A stretch of DNA of 64,000 nucleotides, from positions 62,992,493 to 63,056,492 of the forward strand of contig JAVIAB010000092.1 in NCBI GenBank assembly GCA_032433765.1, in the 5' to 3' direction. A program made the position numbers and the translations under genes. The notes below the pieces were generated by a model. The model had not been told where the DNA came from, did not search any database, and was given only the letters and a program-made list of their open reading frames with translations. Source of the stretch: Megaustenia siamemsis. Its lineage: Eukaryota > Mollusca > Gastropoda > Stylommatophora > Ariophantidae. Shown here piece after piece: positions 12,624-24,400 of the stretch; the stretch's first letter is position 1; each line of letters opens with the position of its first letter.

Positions 12624-12883
12624 AAAAAAAAAAGTAAAGTACCCCCGTCACGCCAAGTGGCGTATAGGGAAATATGGTGTTAGTGACCCTGTATTTTACA
12701 GACCTTCAGCACATGATTTTTGGGGTAAAGTGGTCGGTATTACGCCTGTGCTGCTTTACTTTCCCAGAAAAAAATCCGGTACCCTTTTAAGGCTGGGTGA
12801 ACCCGGAAGCCATCGGTTGGGATCGAACCCTACCCCTTGTCCATGGTAGTCCAGTTCACTAACCACTGAGCTATTGCGGCTCC
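12624..12883 (-). mobile_element. SINE S1, full length with TSD
   Basis: Complete S1 in minus orientation with the tRNA-like head at the right end and a poly-T/A end at the left. A perfect 13 bp duplication, gctcctgtagctt, flanks it at 12611-12623 and 12884-12896. It is close in sequence to the copies at 733 and 57193. Confidence 0.95.
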
Positions 12884-13005
12884 GCTCCTGTAGCTTGTTG
12901 TTTATATACACTCCTGATCTAACCTCTCAACTGCATTCCACATAACAGTCATCACCCATTTATTTTACATTTTACAATGCCATCAATGCAGTCATTTTCC
13001 TTGTC

Positions 13006-13012
13006 TACTCTC

Positions 13013-13055
<43 letters not shown>
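13006..13055. repeat. (TC)n microsatellite at a LINE 3' end
   Basis: About 24 TC units. It lies directly beyond the 3' end of the minus-strand LINE F relative and may be derived from its tail. Confidence 0.9.
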
Positions 13056-13058
<3 letters not shown>

Positions 13059-13059
13059 A

Positions 13060-14310
13060 TCAGGACTCAATCAGAGTAGGATTCCAGACTCTCTCATGAA
13101 GTCAGCTGTCTGTTTAAGTGAATCGATTGCCCCATATAGTTTCTCTTCGTGGGAGGTGGGGTGTGGACCACATTGTCCTTCTCTGGTCTGTGTACTGGGG
13201 ACAATCCTGTAGAACATGTTTTGTAGTCATATTGTCCAGTGTAAGGTGGCATAGGCTGGTTATTATTTTGAATTTGGTGAACATGTGATTTCTCATTCTA
13301 TTGTGGCCAGTGCATAGGCAAAGTATGATGACTTGATCCCTCCTTGATAGGTGATGGTATCCGTCCCTCTCCTATCCGTCCTACTTTGGGTGTTCTCGTT
13401 TCCATTTTTCATGGTACTGACCTTTGAGGATGGCTTTGGCTTCATCATAACTGCGCAGATGGTTCTCTTGTGGTAATCTCCCTCCCACTTTAGCTAATTT
13501 GTCTGCGCATTCGTTCCCATGTATATTACAGTGTGATGGTATCCACTGAATGACTACTCTCTGGAAGTTATTGCATAGTTGGTCCAGGGCTGTTCTCAAG
13601 TTATCTAGTTCATTGTTCTTGAGGCTTTTTAGAGCTGATAGTACTGACAGTGCATCAGTCAGAATCACCAATTTATTGTGCATGTTATTTTTGTGCTGAG
13701 TAGCCAGTGTTGCAGCATCTCTGAGGGCCTCAGTTTCTGCTTTAAAGTTGTTTGAGAATTTCCCAATAGTTATTGACTAGGTGATCTCGTCCTGATTATT
13801 CAGCGTCAAGAAGACACCACCCCCTCCATTTCTGGTGGCATTTGTAGCAAAGCCATCTGTGTATATGTGGGACCAAAAGTGCTGTGGGTAGGTATCATGT
13901 ATATGTTTTTCTGCTACGTGTTTTCTTGTTGTGTCTGATTGGGTGCCTTTTTTCATGATTCCTGTTATATTTTCCATAAGTTCTGGTATTTTATGTTTCC
14001 CACGAGGAGACATATCAGATGGGCCCAAGGGTTTTGGTATTGTTTGGGAAAGTACTGGGTCTCCAGTAGTTAGTTCATTGGCAATTGCAGCAAAGTTGCT
14101 CCTCTTTAGTCGTACAATTCTGAAACCAGTTATTCTTTGGTGTATGGAGTGACTAAGGAGCCTTCTATATTTCTCTGTTTGTTGCAATACTTTAGTGAGC
14201 CGTCTGTCATCTAAGGGTTGTAAACCTGTTACTGTTTCTAGAGTCTTGATAGGTGTAGATTTCACAGCACCAGTGATGATATGGGCAGCTTGGTTCTGTG
14301 TTCTGTTAAT
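13060..14310 (-). mobile_element. LINE F relative, RNase H region
   Basis: Minus-strand remnants of the C-terminal half of an RNase H-bearing LINE. They include a thumb segment (MKSTPIKTLETVTGLQPL at about 14260), RNase H with HIYTDGFATNATRNGGGGVF near 13860, VILTDALSVLSALKSLKN near 13650 and QWIPSHCNIHGNECADKLAK near 13530, and a cysteine/histidine tail near 13200 (HMFTKFKI, HVLQDCPQY). The same architecture is more complete at 46641-48719. Interrupting stops show it is inactive. Confidence 0.88.
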
Positions 14311-14689
14311 TTTTCTCTTGTCTACTTACTTTCAACCATGCCCTCTAATAATTATCTTCTTTGTGACTTATTCTTTTCTAAAATGTATCACACAAGTATG
14401 ATTAATTTTAATATTTCAAATATCTTAAAGGAGAGCTGGTGGCCAAATTGATAACTTGTTGGGCTCCAAATCAGGAGAACTTGGCTATAGTTTTTTCTAT
14501 CGAAGTGAAATAAAAACTCAGACCTGAACACCTTGCAATGACTGCACTTGACGAACTGCCTTTATTCTCTGGTCCTGTAAGTCCCCCAGCAGACCCCAGT
14601 AATGGTAAAACGAGGGAAAACATACCCCAGTAATGGTAAAATGATGGACTTAAAAAATATTTTGAAAACATTCTTATAGAAACTTTTTA

Positions 14690-14965
14690 TGTATCTGCCT
14701 TTATTTTCCTCATGCTACATACTACCTCATTTGTATATCCACATTTCAGAGGCTTTAATTTTACCTGCCATCTATCTGCTCGATGTTATTGTCATTACAG
14801 CTTTTAGTCTTACTCTTTTCTTTCTCATTTGCCTTTCATTATGGGTAGATATAGATTACAGTCTTTTGCTCTTCTTCTACTATGTTTCCTGGTGTTTTTA
14901 ATATTCTATCAATCCATCTTTTTTCATGGTCAGTCCTTGGATATGGTGTTCAAATAATATTTGTT
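14690..14965 (-). mobile_element. LINE G fragment, diverged
   Basis: Aligns by eye with the 3' coding end of LINE G at 57614-57960: blocks corresponding to agtcttttgctcttct, gtttcctggtgttt and ttctatcaatccatctttt keep the same order and spacing. An old 3' fragment. Confidence 0.6.
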
Positions 14966-15181
14966 ATCTCACTGTGTCATATTTTTATCTTTTTGTTTTA
15001 TTACAATGTGTAGTTTATAGCAGTGTTGAAAAAACACAATATTTATTTCATTCTTCTCTTGCTGGTTCTTGGTGTTTACATGTTGGATCTAAAGAAGAAA
15101 ATATTTTTGTTTTATTTACAAGATTTTTATCACCTGCCTGGAGGCTAAACATTGAACTTGCCAGTAAAAACTTGACAAGTC

Positions 15182-15437
15182 ATGATGACTATTAAGCAGG
15201 CTGGTCAAACCTCTGATGGTGATGACTCAGCTCAGGAAAGAAATCCAGAAGGTGAAGGTTATGACATTGGTTGTAGCAGCAGCTCAGATGATGAGAGCAA
15301 TATAGGAGAAACAGAAGAGTTGGCTGAGCCTCTTGAGGATAACATACCAGAGCTGACACTTGTTGATGATGAAATGCCCTTGTTGGTTCAGCCAGCTGAG
15401 GAAGTAGGAGAGGCTGATGACGTTGCAACAGAAACTA
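15182..15437 (+). CDS. TTLL13: TTLL13-like exon 1 (start codon exon)
   Basis: It begins at ATGATG; an in-frame TGA at 15173-15175 supports this start if the exon extends upstream. It codes for an 85-residue acidic, low-complexity N-terminus (CSSSSDDESNIGETEELAEP). The donor is A|gtacgt at 15438, leaving phase 1. Low conservation makes this exon rest on phase fit and composition; the acidic leader before a basic block is common in this group. Confidence 0.75.
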
Positions 15438-18400
15438 GTACGTTTTATAGTAAATCCATCTGTCTGGTCTCTATCCTCTCTTTGCTCTCCCCTTTTAAAT
15501 AATTTATTTTTAGAAGATAAATCTTTTCCAATAACAATGTTTTGTTCTTTATATTTAATGCAAGTCAAACCAATTAAAGCATTATTATGATTATATTTGT
15601 TTTTATATGTGTGATAAATTCTTATTTAATCCTAGATTACAATGCTGTAGTAAAAATTACCGCATCAAAATTGACATGTAACTCATGTAACACAGTGAAT
15701 AATACTATGAGGTAGCTGAACATACTAACAGACTTACGGCATCCACACAGATAGACATTATAACATGTCCGACCCCTGAGGTCAAATTCAGGTCTTAAAT
15801 CAACCAGACATGGGAAATCCGAATTCCCCATGTCTGTCCTAGTGTAAACACACAGCTGTGTGTCAAACATTCAAAGAAAACACTATTTTTATAGCTCCTA
15901 ATGTTACAATTAAGTGGTAGTAATTTGTCTGATGGTATTGTAAACATGTTGGCCACAGATAGGTATTGTAATCTAGGATTAACATTCAGTTTCATATGCT
16001 CAGAATATTACACAGAGAGTATTTCTGTGCTTAATCATTAACAGGATATCATCATATGTACACTATGGTTTGTAATGTCTGATGATAAAAGAAAGATGTT
16101 TGGTATACATGATGTCCAAACATTTATATAATTGTCACACAATATAACTTACAATAGATGGAAAATTAGTTTGGAATGCAGAAATCAGACTGATGGGAAT
16201 AAATAATATATTGATTTCCAATGAGAATAAATAATATATTGATTTCTAAGCTGTGCAAATTTGAACAAATTTTACTGCTGTAATTTAAAATATATTTGTT
16301 TTATAAAATGTACTACTACAACACCAACACTGATGTTATTTCTTTCTAATTCCACTTCTATTTTTTTTCTTACTCTTTTCTGTATGCCTGCCTGTCTGTT
16401 TGACACTTTGTCTATCCATCCATCAATCTATCTATCTAGTCTCTATTCTCTCTCTTTCCTCTCCCCTTTTATGTTTTCAAACAAAATATGGATGCATGTA
16501 TAAACAACTAATCCTCAAAACAAATCACTATATAGAAACCAGATGTTTATTATTCTTTGTCATTGTATGTTCACTTATGTCCATTAGAGGGGCATTATTC
16601 TTTGTCATTGTATGTTCACTTATGTCAACTAGAGGTGCATTATTCTTTGTCATTGTATGTTCACTTATGTCCACTAGAGGTGCATTATTCTTTGTTATTG
16701 TATGTTCAGTTATGTCCACTAGAGGTGCATTATTCTTTGTTGTTTGTTCACTTATGTCCACTAGAGGTGCATTATTCTTTGTTATTGTATGTTCACTTAT
16801 ATCCACTAGAGATGCATTATTCTTTGTTGTTTGTTCACTTATGTCCACTAGAGGTGCATTATTCTTTGTCGTTGTATGTTCACTTATGTCCACTAGAGGT
16901 GCATTATTCTTTGTCGTTTGTTCACTTATGTCCACTAGAGGTGCATTTTCTTTGTCGTTGTATGTTCACTTATGTCCATTAGAGGGGCATTATTCTTTGT
17001 CATTGTATGTTCACTTATATCCACTAGAGATGCATTATTCTTTGTTGTTTGTTCACTTATGTCCACTAAAGGTGCATTATTCTTTGCTGTTGTATGTTCA
17101 CTTATGTCCACTAAAGGTGCATTATTCTTTGCTGTTGTATGTTCACTTATGTCCACTAAAGGTGCATTATTCTTTGCTGTTGTATGTTCACTTATGTCCA
17201 CTAAAGGTGCATTATTCTTTGCTGTTGTATGTTCACTTATGTCCACTAGAGGTGCATTATTCTTTGTCGTTTGTTCACTTATGTCCACTAGAGATGCATT
17301 ATTCTTTGTCGTTGTATGTTCAATTATGTCCACTAACAGTGCATTATTCTTTGTCGTTTGTTCACTTATGTCCACTAGAGATGCATTATTCTTTGTCGTT
17401 GTATGTTCAATTATGTCCACTAACAGTGCATTATTCTTTGTCGTTTGTTCACTTATGTCCTTATCAATTACATTCACAAGGTTGATGATCTGATCCAGGT
17501 ATTTCTAGTCACCTTGCAATTTGTCCCTCAATTAGGTTGAGTTAGACCATTTTCTTATAAAACTGTTACTTTTGGAGAGGAATTTGTCTTTCTTTCATGG
17601 ATATAACTATTGAACTTACTTTTAGATTACTTTAAATTTTATCACTGAGTTTAGAGTAGCTGATTTTGCATTTCGATAGTGATATCCTAATCTTTTACCT
17701 TATCAATACATTTAGGAGAGTTTGTAGGCAAATATAAAATGAGATACAAAGATGTTTGCAAGGCATTCCTGAGTCAGTTCTCTATAAGTGCAAAAGAATG
17801 GGAAAGATCTGACAGAACATTGTAGCATCTGTATATAAAAATCTAAGAAATAGCATGTATATGAAATATAGGAAATCATCATCCTGTGCCATACCTGTTG
17901 GCATAGGTGATTGTGTCCTTCAACAATCCTCTATCCACTGTGCATCGTGTCAATTCTGTTGTTGATGTTTTCCAAGCCATGACACCAAATTATCTAGTAT
18001 TTTCTCTCTTTGTCATCTGCGATCTTTTTCCCTGTATTTTGCCAGATGTAGCCAAGTATTTCAACTTTTCTCTTCTCATGATGTGCCTGAAAAATGTTAA
18101 TTGTTTCTTTTGCATGTTTTTTAGGAGATCATTTTTGTTTTGGCCTCTTGGAGAATTTCCTCATTGGTCTTTTTTAGTTGTCCATGGAACTTTCAACATT
18201 CTTCTGAGAGATCCCATTTCTGTGGCCTCTAATTATTTTTTCATTTGTTTGTTTTCTGTTCATGATTCGCTTCCATAGGTCAGAATTGGTTCTATATAGC
18301 ACCAATGAACTCTTTTTCTCACTTCTATTGACAAAGATTTGTTGCATAAGACGTTTTTCATTTTCTGAAATGCTCTTTTGGCCTGAACTATTCTACTTTT

Positions 18401-21400
18401 TATTTCTGTGATGTATCTTCCATCTGATGTTATTATTGTGCCCAAGTATTTGATGTGTTGCGCATGTTTCTTATTTGTCCGGTTTTTTTTAATGCTGCAT
18501 GCTGATGATGTTTGTTTCTTTAATTTACAGTTATTACTTATGTATTCATACTATACAGATTGAGACCTTTTTTGTTGCTTTCTTTTACTGTTATGTCTAT
18601 CATTTCTTGTAGTTCATTCTGTGTCTCTGCTATTAAGACTGTGTAATCCGCATATCACAAATTGTTTATGCCGTAACTGTTGACTTCAATTCCTTTTATA
18701 TCTACTGTTAATCTCATAATATTTTCACTATAAAGTGAAAACAAATCCGGCAACAGAACACAGCCTTGTCTGACTCCTTGTTTTATATTTTGGAACTGTT
18801 CTGTTTGGTTGCTAATTCTTATGGTTACTGTATGTTGCCTCTTTTTCTTCTTCTACCTTTTTAGCTCCCAGTGGAACATAGGTCTTCAACAAACACTTTC
18901 CAAGTCATTCTGTTTTTTGCCATTCTTTTAAGATCATTCCATGTCTTCCCCATCATCTTCATATCTGCTTCTATCTGTCTTCTCCAAAAATTCCTTGGTC
19001 TTCCTCTTTGTCTTTTCCCCTGGGGATTCCAAAAAAGGGCCTGTTGTGTAAAATTCTCAGTTGGCTTCCGTAGTGTGTGTCCTATCCAGCGCCATCGTCT
19101 TCGCTGTATCTCTTTATCCACTGGTATTTGACTGGTATATTTCCATAATTCTATGCTAGTGATTTTGTCTTACCATTTCCATCCTTTTATTCTGCGTAAG
19201 CATCCATTAATGAAAGTCTGTATCTTCGTGATTGTCAATTTTGTTGTTCTCCATGTTTCACAGCCATGTAATAGGACCGACTTAACATTTGAGTTGAAAA
19301 TTTTAATTTTTGTATTTAACCTAATTTCTTTGGATTTCCATATGTTTCCCAGTGCAATAAAAGCTCCTCTTGCTTTTGATATCCTTATTTTGGTATCATT
19401 TTCTGTTCCTCCCTCTTTATCTATTTCATCATCATCGAGTGCCTTCTCCGCAACGAAGGCTGGCTACCATGGATCGCCATTCTACTCTGTTTCTTGCTTT
19501 GATGGTGCAGGCTGTCATAGATTGACTTGTCCATCTTTTGATGTTACTCGTCCATGTTAGTCTTGGTCTGCCTCTGCCTCTTTTACCTTGTATTTTCCCT
19601 TCCAATATTACTTTTAGTAGGCTGTTGTGTCTTTTAACATGCCCCAAAAATTTCATTTGTCTTGTCTTAATTGTATTGAGTAGTTCTCTTTTTATTTTCA
19701 GTTGCTTTAAAACTTCATCGTTTGTTTTCTTTTCTTTCCATCCAATTCTATCTATTCTTCTATAAATCCACATTTCAAAGGCTTCAATTTTCTCTTCTGT
19801 TTTCTTGTCTAATGTCCATGTTTCTGCACCATACAGAAATACTTTATCTATATTACTGCCCAGATATATGTAAGATTGTATGTCTAGTAGAGGTATTTCT
19901 CCTAGTTTTATTTGGTTATTGCCAACTGTATTAATTCTCATAATGTTGGTCTTATCTCTATTAATCTTCAGTCCTAGCTGTTGTGATCTCCCATCAAGTA
20001 TGCTCATTTTATCCTGCATCTGTCGATGACTGTGTGATAGGAGAGCTATGTCATCAGCAAAGTCTAAATCATCAAGTTGTTTGGTCAGTGACCACTGGAT
20101 CCCATTTCTGTTGTTTTGAGTTATTTTCATAATCCAATCTATGGCCAGTAGAAAGAGAAATGGAGACAGAAGACATCCCTGCCTTACTCCTGTTCTTATT
20201 TCAAATGCTTCTGTAAGCTGTCCTTCATGCACCACACTACATTTCATTCCTTCATACATTGTTTTTATCAAGTTAATAAACTTTATGGGGATTCCATATG
20301 TTGCCAGTACAAGTTTTTTTTATGATTCGTGGATCCTTGCCATCATCAACGTTTAATTTGTCCATCTTATTGATTATTTGCACATGCTTTACTTTGTCAA
20401 ATGCTTATAAAGCATATATATAGATCTTTCTTTACCTCTATAGTGCTTTATATCCATGATCTTAGGATGTATATTACATTATTGGTGCCCTTTCCTCCCA
20501 CAAATCCACATTGCTCCTCACTTATTTTTGCTTTTATTTTGTTCCTTACACGTCTCATGATGAGTCTTAGTAATATTTTTGTAAAATGGTTCATGAAACT
20601 AATAATGTGATGGTCTTCACAATCAGTGGATCTTGACTTCTTCGGTATGGCTACAAAGATAGATTTTAGTAGATCATTGGGCATGTGTCCAATGTTATAT
20701 ATGTCATTGAGTAGTTTTGTTACGACTTGTACTCCCAGCTCTCCAAATGCATTTATCTCTTCAATTGTTATATTGTAAGGACCTGGAGCTTTGCCTCTTT
20801 TCATGTGTTGAATTGCCTTCTCCACTTACCCTGCATTATTGGTGGTCCTGATGACAAACATCAGCCAGTATCTGTGAAGACATAAAAAAACATAGATATA
20901 TATATAACCCTCCATCTCATCACATTTTGCTACCTCCCTTGTTTGTGAGTTTTTCTTCTGTCCCTGTTTATTATAATAAACAAGGATCAAATTCAACTTT
21001 ATATTTAAAAATCTAAGGCTAGTTTTCATATATGCAACTGTTGTTCAGATTATTTTTATATTTATTAATCTGTTATAACAGATAAATGATCATGGAGATA
21101 TACTGTATTACATTTTGCAAGTCCTGTTTTTAATATTGCTATTTTAGTTCACCTTTATCCAAATATCTACCAACACTTAAATCTCTGTTTCTTCTGTTCT
21201 TCACCATGTTGTCATTTATCTTCCTTTCTTTGCTATCAACTCTGAGTAACTGCATGGAAGTTCTTGGAATGACTTCTGAATTTCATTTGGGCTATGTGAC
21301 CTATCAGCTCTTGCCTCTCCTCATTATCTCTGTATGAATTTGCTCTTGTATGCATATCCTTAGTATCTATTAGTTGCTGATTTTATTTGACCCAAATTTT

Positions 21401-24400
21401 CTTGTAGTATTCCTCAGACTCAAATATGAAATTGTAATAGTCTTGTTGTTTTCTTTAATATTAATCTTCAGCATTCAGATCCTCACAGAAGCACTAAAAG
21501 TATGCTGCTCTCATAAATCCTTATTTTGGTCTTCTCTTTTTTTTTTTAGCACCAGGAGAATCTAAAATTGTTATCTTCTGTCTTCCAATTTATCCTGCCT
21601 GCGTCATCCCTTAGCTCCTTTGTTAGTCTTTGAGGTGCCTCCTTGATGTGTTATTCATGCTATTTCTCCATTCTTCCCTTTTCTGAGCTTGTTTATCTGG
21701 ATTTGTTTGTATGTTTCCCGTTGTTAAGTGTTTGATGCTATTAATTTATTGTCTCTTCTGTCAGCTCCTTGCCTTCAACTTGTCACAGTTCCCTGTCTTA
21801 TGGTATTGGTCAGGCCATTAGATCTTGTGAGTGGCGTACACTAACATTTTTTTCCTTCGCAGCCATTGTTATCATTATCAAATACCATGCCTGCTGGTGT
21901 AGGTTATCATATCTCTTCACAACTTTTGATATCAAAAGTTATTTATATTTTCTATTGTTGACCTTCTGCCAAGCCATTCTCTGAAGCTGTTTGGTATCTT
22001 TTTTCTTTTCTTCCATTTATCTTTTTGTCCCTCAATTTTCCCAGTTGTCACAATATATTCCAACTGTTCCCTTCTCATTACATGGCCAAAAAATGGTGAT
22101 TGTTTCTTCCTAATATTGGATATTAGCTCTCTTTTTGCTGACCTCTTTCAGAACATTTTCATTACTCTTCTTTGCTGATCATGGTATTCTCAACATTCTT
22201 CTGTAAAACCACATTTCTATAGTCTCCTTCTTGGCAGTATAAGCATGTTATTTGTGATGACTTTTGCAAACTTTTAGTCTTTGTTTCCAGATCTCAAAGT
22301 CAAAAATTTTTTTAATGTGTGGAGAATGTAATTTGTATGTTGAGATGTTTTTGTATTTCTTAGCAGCCACACCATTTAATGAAGATTATGGAGAGTTTGA
22401 TGGGGAAGGGTTAGATGAATCAAACTTACCAGCAGAAGTTGAAGAAAAGAAAGATATTGAGAAGAAAGATGGAGAAAAGAAGAAGAAGAAAAAGAGGCGG
22501 AGAAGGTAAGAAAATTGTGTTCTTTTGTTTATAAATGAAGGTTGTTATATTTTCATATATTAATGGTTTGTTCTCTGTTATATTTATTTATACAGCTTAT
22601 CTTTGTGGAGAAATTGTATTATATATGGGCTTTCATTGAATATTTAATTATGTTTACATTCTAAAAGAAAGTTCAACTAATAAGACAGAAACTATGCAAA
22701 AGATTTACTGTGCTAATATGCAATATATATCTTTACAACCTACTGGCTCACACATATCACATAATATGGATTTACCCATAATCTGTATGAATTTTTTGTA
22801 CAAATCATACAGAATGATCTGCTAATTTTTTAAACTGTATAATTAGTTTAATAGTGACACTGTGACCTTCCAGGCATGTCGTAAGAGGCGACTAAGGAGG
22901 TTGATCGATGGCTTGACAAGCTGTCATTGTAAAAAGTATTGTTATGGAAACTGCCATATATTTTAGAGCAGTGATCTCTGCAATATGTGCCATTCTGGCA
23001 CGCAAGGTTACTGTTTTTGAGATTGTGGTTCTGCCCTATGTGCCGTCTTCGGCTCGAAAGGACGATAGATAGATAATTAGTTTTGAAAAATGTTTGGTGA
23101 ACATTGTCAAGTTTTCAATAAAAATGTTTGAGTCTTATTCCACTCAATATTTTGTAAGTCTGTACCAGTTGTTGGCTTAATAAGGCATATAAGCAAACAT
23201 CCATTAACTATTACATTGGCATTACATTTGAACAAAATAGTAAATGTGTTGTAATCAAGTATTCTTCAATGACTATGATTATGGCATTTATTTTGTTTCT
23301 GGAGATCACTGGGGGGAAGGGGGGGATGTTGAGCTGGAGAATAAAGGCTGCATATTCAATGCAGCCACCACAAGGTGTTCAAATCAAAGTTTATATTTCA
23401 TCCGAGCATGATAAGAAAAGTGGAGTTGGACTATGTACACATGCAATGTCATTGCAGAAGTAAAAAAATTATGTAAGATCACCTTTGTCTATGTCCCAGG
23501 ACATTTTCTCCCATGCAGGAGTACGGAGAAATGAAAGAGCAGACAGGTTGGCTAGTTGCGCTATTGTTGAGGATGGTCAACCAATGGATCAGGCGGATAT
23601 CATCAATGCCCTCCAAGATGTCACAGACAGGGAATGGCACAGAACTTCGACAGTCATGAATCCACTTCACTCCTTCAGAGGAAAGAGATGGGTGTTAAGA
23701 TGGGCGTAGCCGAAAATGAGAAACTTAGTGAGCGTGTAAGATTTATCAACCAACACAGAACTGGAGTTGTCAGTCGCTGGACACTGCAAGACTTGCTGAG
23801 GAGGGAATCTGAGCACCTATGGACATGTTCGGAGCGCAATGATGATGACCTGCTAATGACTCAATAACTGAGGAGTGAATCTGAGCACCTATGGACATGT
23901 TCGGAGTGCAATGATAATGACCCGCAAATGACTCAATAACTCAATTTCATCTCTGATAGAAAAACATATTGACCCTGCTGTGATTCAAACTTGTATCCAC
24001 CTGGTTTTTATGATTGTCTAAAGGAAAAATATGTATTTAAAATTCAAAGTACTTTTCATGTTCAGCTTTCTATTTTCCTGCAATACTCTTGGAATAAGAC
24101 AATCTGTACTTATCTAAACTGCTTATCACATAAACTCTACAAGTTTTAATGTTGTTATCTGGGTAATCTGTTGATATACTGTCATTTGATAGACTTCGGT
24201 GCAATGTTGATAACACTATCATTGATTAATGTAAATGTGTAACTTTGTTATTTCTCTATAGGAGAATTAGTGATTTAGTAAGACTGATAAGCTATCAGAA
24301 ATGGGTTTAAACATACTTATGTAGTTTCTGTAATACTTTTAATTCTTTTTAAGTTAAGTTATTTATAGTCAAGAGTAAAGCACTCCAAAGTAAAGATCCT

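Noticed and set aside
16400..17493. Long open frames on both strands (up to 361 codons), suggestive of a repeat protein
   Set aside because: All come from the 45/42 bp minisatellite; several frames are open at once and no splice or start context supports coding.
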